A stretch of 64,000 nt of DNA, taken from assembly GCA_905479495.1 (NCBI GenBank), contig CAJQMR010000005.1, forward strand, positions 372,001 to 436,000, written 5' to 3'. Made by a program: the position numbers and the translations under genes. The number at the start of each line of letters is the position of its first letter. The stretch's first letter is position 1. This DNA is from an uncultured Anaerolineae bacterium. GTDB lineage: Bacteria; Chloroflexota; Anaerolineae; Promineifilales; Promineifilaceae. This document shows positions 59,789-64,000 of this stretch, one piece after another. Under the pieces are notes generated by a model. It ran no database searches, was not told the DNA's origin, and saw only the letters and a program-made list of their open reading frames with translations.

Positions 59789-62536
59789 TCATTCTTCGTC
59801 GTCTACTTCAATAAAGAATTCCGGAATCGTGTCATCTACTTCGCCCAGGCAGCGATTTTGCTCGTTTTGGTCTTCCTGGGCGTCGTTGGCAATAATACAT
59901 TCCCGATAGGCGTCGGCTTTGGCCTGAACGGCCGTTAACGCTTCTTCAACCGATACCTCTCCCTTTAGAATCTGGTCATAAGCATACGACTGCCACCAGA
60001 AGAAGCCGGTGCCCAACCAGCTGGCGCTAGAATTTAGCCGTAAGCTGGTGGATTGGCCCGTGATGCCGGTGACGGTTGCCCGATTGGCGGCAGCCAGTTC
60101 AGCGCCTGCCGCTTGGGTGTAAGCGGCGGATTCGGCCAGGCTGATTTTGGCAGGAATGCTGTTGCCATTTTCGCCAACGAGGGGCTGGTTGGTCAGGAAT
60201 TTGATCCAGTCCCAACACGCTTGCCGCTGGCTGGTTTGGGCCGAAATGTAATAGCCCGTGACCGAGTTGGCGGCGACGGCCGTTCCATCCGGTCCAGTGG
60301 ATAAGGGCACAATACCAATGTCCAGATTGCTCAAATCAATTTCCGGGAAGGATTGGAAGCCCTGATCGGCCCACATGGCGGCACGGCCGTTTTCGATGAG
60401 GGTTTTCCGTTCTTCACCAAAACTGCTGGCGGCCGTGATGTCGGTGACAAAGATGGGCTTCACAGCGTGTTCGGTTGTCAGGCTGGTTAGCCAGCGCATG
60501 GCGTCGATGACGCTGGGATCAGTAAGGGTCAGCCGGGGCGGATCGACCGATTCGTCCAGGAACTGCGCCCCCAACCGATCCATGTAAATGGAAATCTCGT
60601 TGAGTTCAAATTCTTGGGGCACGTAGCCATACTGTTTGGTTTCGGGATCATCGCCATTGGTGAGGGCAACGGCCGTTTCCAAAAAATCATCAGTAGTCCA
60701 ACCCGCACTGGGGTAGGGTAGCGCCGCCGCATCAAAGAGCGCCTTGTTGTAATACAGCACCGTCAGGTTCATTTCTGAGGGGATGGCCCACAGCTGGCCC
60801 TGGTAAGTGAACTGCTCAATGGCCGAGGAGTAAAAATCTGCCTGGCTCAATTCTGGATCGGCATCCAGGAACGGCTCCATGTTTAAAACGGCCGCACGAT
60901 CCAGTTCGCTAGCCACGCCACCAAACCATTGCAGGCAGTCGCTGTCGGCGGCCACATCGCGTAAGTAGGTGGTGCCCGTGCCAAAGCTGGGCGTTTCCAA
61001 CTCCACCACAATGTCTGGATGCGTTTCCTGAAACGTGGTCACCAGGTCGCGATAGGGTTGCAAGCCGCCAGGCCCGTTGCCTGCCATAAAGAGAATGGTG
61101 ATGGCACCTTCGGGCACTTCTTCTTCCTCTGGCGCTGTGATGACAATTTCCACAGGTTCCTCATCGTCTGCCTCGGCTAACAAGTCAGCGATCTGCGTTT
61201 CTGCCGCCGCCTGAGCCTCGGACAAGGCTTCTTCGATGGGTTGCCCTTCCTGCAAGACGGCTTCAATTGCGCCAATGAAAGGCCCATAGCCGGGCGTAAA
61301 TTGGGTGATGAAGGCATGATCCAGCGCATATTGCAAAGCTGCGCCAAATTCGGGATCGACCGCATCCCAAAAGCCAGATGCTTCGGCCACAGAGCGCCGG
61401 GCGGGTACGGCCGTATTCTGGTTAAACTCATTTGGCGATGGCTGTTGGGACAGGAAATTGAGCCAACGCCAGGCCAGCTCAGGTTGCTGTGTGCCGCTGC
61501 TGACGCTATACCCATTAACATACATCTGATTGGTTTGGTCATCTGCTGCATCAACCGGGAAGGGCACAATGCCCACGTTGCCCTGCTGGCTGCGCCATTC
61601 CCACGAGCCTGACCATTCTGGCCACATCGCGGCCTTGCCTTCCTCAATAAGCTGGTAGCCAGGCGGAATGAAAACACCATCTTCATCCGGCTCTGGGTTT
61701 TCTAGATTGGGGGTGACCTCGTGCAGTAAAAAGAGGTCGGTGTACCAGCGCAGCATCTCGGCGACTTCCGGCCGGTCGATTTGCACCGTTGGCGGGTCAG
61801 TGTCGGTGTTGATGATGGGGCCGGTGCGGGGCAAAATAAATTGGATAACCCCGCCGCCAACCTGTACCAATCCCCACTGGGTGACTTCGTCACCTTCACG
61901 CACGGTTGTGGCCTGGGCTGCGGCCAAAAAGTCATCCCAAGACCAGCCCGCTTGTGGGTAATCAATACCGGCGGCATCAAAGGCATCTTTGTTGTAGAAC
62001 AGCAGCGAGAAGTTTAGCTCGGTGGGCAAGCCCCATAGCCCGCCATCGTTTTCAAAATATTCCAGGGCGTTGGCGTAAAAGTCGGCCCGGTTGAAGTTGG
62101 GGTCTGCCTCGGCCAACGGCCGTAAATCCAGCAGCAGTCCCGATTTGCTGTCGATCACCCCAATGGCATTTGTCGTGACAATATCAGCAGCCGATACGAT
62201 TCGTTCATTAGCATCCTCTGGCCATTGGCCCACACCTCCGCTCTCCAGTCCCAGCGTTTCTTCCAGGGAAACCATCTTGATTTCCACGCCAGGATTTTCG
62301 GCTTCAAACGCCTCAATCAGATCGCGGTAGTTGCCCATTTCATAGTCGTAAGCAATCATGCGCAAGGTGACAGTGTCTGTGGTGGTTGGTTCCGATTCGT
62401 TCGCTGTGTTGTTTGTGGGGGAATCGGCCGTTTCGGCCGTGTTGTCTGTCTCTAATGTTGTCGATGCTGTCCCGTCGTCACCATCACGACAGGCGATTAA
62501 AAATAGGAGTATTAACAACACAAAAACTTTTCTCAT
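59789..62536 (-). CDS. Lipoprotein with two fused family-1 solute-binding domains (copy A)
   Basis: 915 residues from the ATG at 62536 (GGAGGAA upstream, a strong site). Lipobox LFLIACR, then a Thr/Asn/Glu-rich linker. Domain 1 (about 50-440) begins VTLRMIAYDYEMGNYRDLIE and has YPQAGWSWDDFL; domain 2 (from about 475) begins ITILFMAGNGPGGLQPYRDL and has YPSAGWTTDDFL. Both contain LWGLP/LWAIP and Trp-rich ligand-pocket stretches. The acidic linker between them contains EEPVEIVITAPEEEEVPEG. The protein is a clear paralogue of copy B downstream, 56 bases apart. Two binding sites in one chain could bring a second ligand or raise avidity. Transport partners are not apparent. Confidence 0.86.
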   Translation of the reverse strand: MRKVFVLLILLFLIACRDGDDGTASTTLETDNTAETADSPTNNTANESEPTTTDTVTLRMIAYDYEMGNYRDLIEAFEAENPGVEIKMVSLEETLGLESGGVGQWPEDANERIVSAADIVTTNAIGVIDSKSGLLLDLRPLAEADPNFNRADFYANALEYFENDGGLWGLPTELNFSLLFYNKDAFDAAGIDYPQAGWSWDDFLAAAQATTVREGDEVTQWGLVQVGGGVIQFILPRTGPIINTDTDPPTVQIDRPEVAEMLRWYTDLFLLHEVTPNLENPEPDEDGVFIPPGYQLIEEGKAAMWPEWSGSWEWRSQQGNVGIVPFPVDAADDQTNQMYVNGYSVSSGTQQPELAWRWLNFLSQQPSPNEFNQNTAVPARRSVAEASGFWDAVDPEFGAALQYALDHAFITQFTPGYGPFIGAIEAVLQEGQPIEEALSEAQAAAETQIADLLAEADDEEPVEIVITAPEEEEVPEGAITILFMAGNGPGGLQPYRDLVTTFQETHPDIVVELETPSFGTGTTYLRDVAADSDCLQWFGGVASELDRAAVLNMEPFLDADPELSQADFYSSAIEQFTYQGQLWAIPSEMNLTVLYYNKALFDAAALPYPSAGWTTDDFLETAVALTNGDDPETKQYGYVPQEFELNEISIYMDRLGAQFLDESVDPPRLTLTDPSVIDAMRWLTSLTTEHAVKPIFVTDITAASSFGEERKTLIENGRAAMWADQGFQSFPEIDLSNLDIGIVPLSTGPDGTAVAANSVTGYYISAQTSQRQACWDWIKFLTNQPLVGENGNSIPAKISLAESAAYTQAAGAELAAANRATVTGITGQSTSLRLNSSASWLGTGFFWWQSYAYDQILKGEVSVEEALTAVQAKADAYRECIIANDAQEDQNEQNRCLGEVDDTIPEFFIEVDDEE

Positions 62537-62598
62537 CAGATTCCTCCATTGTCTGTAAACTGGTTTCCGGTTCAGACGCAAGACATAACTCTTTAGGT

Positions 62599-62665
62599 GT
62601 CATACCCGCGAAGGCGGGTATCCACTTTGCTTGCCAGAGTAGCTCCCTGCCTTCGCAGGAACGAC
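62599..62665. repeat. GTCATACCCGCGAAGG palindromic repeat
   Basis: GTCATACCCGCGAAGGCGGG on the left mirrors CCTGCCTTCGCAGGAACGAC on the right. A half copy lies at 15633-15658. It stands between the ABC-AbrB gene and the first double binding-protein gene. Confidence 0.65.
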
Positions 62666-62683
62666 AGCTTTTTTTGCAATCTT

Positions 62684-63676
62684 TCAGCCACGCCGCCAGC
62701 GCTGCCACCAAGGGGATTTATTGTTTGGCTCTGTGCTTAATTGCTCCGCTTGGGGGGATACGGCCGTTTCCCCGCCACGCCCATTTTCACTCACCACCGG
62801 TTTGATCAACACGCCCTCCTCCGTGGCTTCCAGCGTCACGCGGTCGCCAATGCCACTGGCTTCGCGCAGGTCTGGCGGAATTTGTAGACGGCCAGCGTTA
62901 TCGACCACCACGTACTCTTCATACACGGGCGTGGGTGCGGCTGCCTCAACATTCCCGGCCAGGGCTGCTTCCACATCGGCTACGCGCTTGATCGTTTCGC
63001 TGCTGGTACGGCCGTCTCGAATCGTCACCACCCGGTCCACGGCGCGGGCAATTTGCGGGTCGTGGGTGACGATGAGGGTGGTGAGGTTGTAACGGCCGTT
63101 CATCTCGCGCAGCAAGGCCAATATTTCCTGGGCGGTGGTGGAGTCCAGTTCGCCGGTTGGCTCGTCGCCCAGCAGCAGTTTCGGTTTGTTGGCCAGGGCG
63201 ACAGCAATGGCGATGCGCTGCTGCTGCCCACCAGAAAGCTGGGCCAGTTTGTGCTGGCGATGTTCCCACAGCCCTACCGCTTCCAACAGTTCTTTGGTCC
63301 AGGCGCGCTTTTCTTTCCAACCCATCCCGGCAATGGTCATGGGCAAAGCCACATTTTCTTGGGCAGAGAGGTAAGGGATGAGGTTGCGCGCCGTTTGCTG
63401 CCAGACAAAACCAACTTCACGTCGGCGGTAGGTGTCCAGTTCGGCATCGGGGGCTTTTAGTAAATTACGGCCGTTCACCACCACATGTCCCGCCGACGGC
63501 CGATCCAGCCCGCCCAAAATGTTCAGCAGCGTACTCTTCCCCGACCCCGACGTGCCCACAATGCCCAGCAGCTCGCCGCGCTGCACCGTCAGGTCCAGCC
63601 CCTGCAAGGCCACCACCTCCAGCTCGGCGACCTTATAAATCTTAACCAGATTCTCGCACTGAATAAAAGCTTCCAT
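62684..63676 (-). CDS. ABC ATPase fused to a SpoVT-AbrB-like domain
   Basis: 330 residues from the ATG at 63676. Residues 1-220 form a LolD/MacB-type ATPase with Walker [14 protein letters not shown]-loop [12 protein letters not shown], signature [15 protein letters not shown], Walker [13 protein letters not shown] and switch LIVTHDPQI. After a linker, residues about 250-295 read [23 protein letters not shown] and [16 protein letters not shown] in order, a swapped-hairpin AbrB-like DNA-binding or dimerisation domain. A basic, Trp-rich tail ends the protein (WWQRWRRG). The fusion suggests oligomerisation or direct regulation by the ATPase. It lies between an adaptor gene upstream and the double binding-protein genes downstream. 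Confidence 0.84.
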   Translation of the reverse strand: MEAFIQCENLVKIYKVAELEVVALQGLDLTVQRGELLGIVGTSGSGKSTLLNILGGLDRPSAGHVVVNGRNLLKAPDAELDTYRRREVGFVWQQTARNLIPYLSAQENVALPMTIAGMGWKEKRAWTKELLEAVGLWEHRQHKLAQLSGGQQQRIAIAVALANKPKLLLGDEPTGELDSTTAQEILALLREMNGRYNLTTLIVTHDPQIARAVDRVVTIRDGRTSSETIKRVADVEAALAGNVEAAAPTPVYEEYVVVDNAGRLQIPPDLREASGIGDRVTLEATEEGVLIKPVVSENGRGGETAVSPQAEQLSTEPNNKSPWWQRWRRG

Positions 63677-63686
63677 AAAAATAATG

Positions 63687-63757
63687 GGACACAGATTTTC
63701 ACAGATGAACACAGATAAAAAACAAAAATCTGTGTCAATCTGCGTTCATCTGTGTCC
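63687..63757. repeat. ACAGATTTT-type palindromic repeat, second copy
   Basis: GGACACAGATTTTCACAGAT at the left mirrors ATCTGCGTTCATCTGTGTCC at the right. It is the same family as 1759-1828. It ends at the last base of the adaptor gene's stop codon. Confidence 0.75.
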
Positions 63758-64000
63758 TATTCCCCAATAATCACTTCGCCAACTTCAACGCCTTCGAGAA
63801 TTTCCACGCGGGCCTCGCTTTCGATGCCCAGGCGTACGTCGGCGCGGCGTTGGCCGGTGGCCTCTTCGATGACGACAAAGGTGCGCCCCTGGAAGGTGCG
63901 GAGAGCGGCGGGCGGCAGCCAAAGCACGTTTTCTTTTTCTTCCAGCACGATGACGACGGTGGCCAATTCACCCAGGGCCAGATTGGCAGGCGGACTGTCG
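63757..64000 (-). CDS. HlyD/MacA-like periplasmic adaptor, C-terminal fragment
   Basis: The frame is open from the window edge to the stop at 63757, giving about 80 residues. The segment ANLALGELATVVIVLEEKENVLWLPPAALR, followed by GRTFVVIEE, RRADVRLGIESEARVEILEGVEVGEVIIG, is the typical last domain of adaptor proteins of RND and MacA type exporters, with the V(P)PxAALR block and the closing EGLxxGDxVV-like element. It precedes the ABC-AbrB gene by 80 bases on the same strand, so it is part of the same operon. The rest of the protein, and possibly a permease gene, lie outside the window. Confidence 0.8.
   Translation of the reverse strand, partial: DSPPANLALGELATVVIVLEEKENVLWLPPAALRTFQGRTFVVIEEATGQRRADVRLGIESEARVEILEGVEVGEVIIGE

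Larger units (their letters stand above)
1094..63476. repeat. Highly iterated palindrome ACGGCCGT (about 75-80 sites)
   Basis: The 8-mer occurs roughly every 0.8 kb in genes and gaps alike, often within a longer palindrome such as GGAAACGGCCGTTTCC. Examples start at 1094, 5482, 14304, 23087, 35032, 44822, 56214 and 63469. About one would be expected by chance. In proteins it reads as Thr-Ala-Val, Asn-Gly-Arg or Arg-Pro. Function is unknown. Confidence 0.9.

Noticed and set aside
1..64000. tRNA, rRNA, CRISPR arrays, riboswitches
   Set aside because: I looked for cloverleaf arms, rRNA cores, spaced identical repeats and known aptamer cores and found none that I could support by eye.

Overview
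The window looks like chromosome of an uncultured Chloroflexota bacterium, probably class Anaerolineae. This is an inference from gene content (secreted S8 and S41 proteases, YesMN-type sugar transport, MacAB-like exporters, bacterial NACHT, polyphosphate glucokinase) and from one base-level signature: the 8-bp palindrome ACGGCCGT occurs roughly 75-80 times by eye in 64 kb, where about one is expected. No rRNA, tRNA, CRISPR array or replication origin was seen.

Layout. 0-4.7 kb: the end of one ATP-grasp protein, a circularly permuted ATP-grasp protein, a zinc-ribbon protein, a YbaK-like deacylase, an unknown coiled-coil protein, and a non-coding element with perfect 20-bp inverted ends. 4.7-11.7 kb: a small defence island with a membrane-anchored DUF7452-like protein, an MmeI-type (type IIL) restriction-modification enzyme and a NACHT-LRR NTPase. 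12-17.2 kb: an intradiol-dioxygenase-like lipoprotein, an M42 aminopeptidase, a PIG-L deacetylase with a cyclic-nucleotide-binding domain inside it, and a Moco-sulfurase-like aminotransferase.

17.3-28 kb is a surface-protein and signalling block, all on the minus strand: a secreted subtilisin ending in twelve YSWVG repeats, a histidine kinase, an S41 protease, a 73-residue exported protein ending in five YLWAG repeats, a double-VWA membrane protein, and a GAF histidine kinase whose phospho-acceptor His is replaced by Pro. 28.2-30.4 kb: an MNT-HEPN toxin-antitoxin pair behind a repeated operator, and an AlbA_2/ATPase regulator. 30.5-34.3 kb: a cassette array with three attC-like sites and no integrase (glycosyltransferase 39 plus two unknown genes).

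34.3-46.7 kb is metabolism and transport: a duplicated tail of the polyphosphate glucokinase gene, patatin, enoyl-CoA hydratase, an AhpD-like gene with an in-frame TGA at the second cysteine of its CxxC motif followed by a SECIS-like hairpin (a candidate selenoprotein), L-asparaginase, a complete MacAB-like exporter, YchJ, a PadR/membrane-protein pair and Tag glycosylase. 46.8-56.2 kb is one plus-strand unit: paired LacI-type palindromes, YesN/YesM two-component system, two related YtfQ-like binding proteins, a YtfR-like ATPase and two permeases, probably for a furanose sugar. 56.2-64 kb on the minus strand combines an adaptor, an ABC ATPase fused to an AbrB-like domain, two giant lipoproteins that each contain two family-1 solute-binding domains, and a second ABC ATPase, with no permease in view.

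The most unusual items are the candidate CxxU selenoprotein, the YxWxG repeat proteins next to a C-terminal-processing-type protease, the attC cassette array, the double solute-binding lipoproteins with the AbrB-fused ATPase, and the iterated palindrome.
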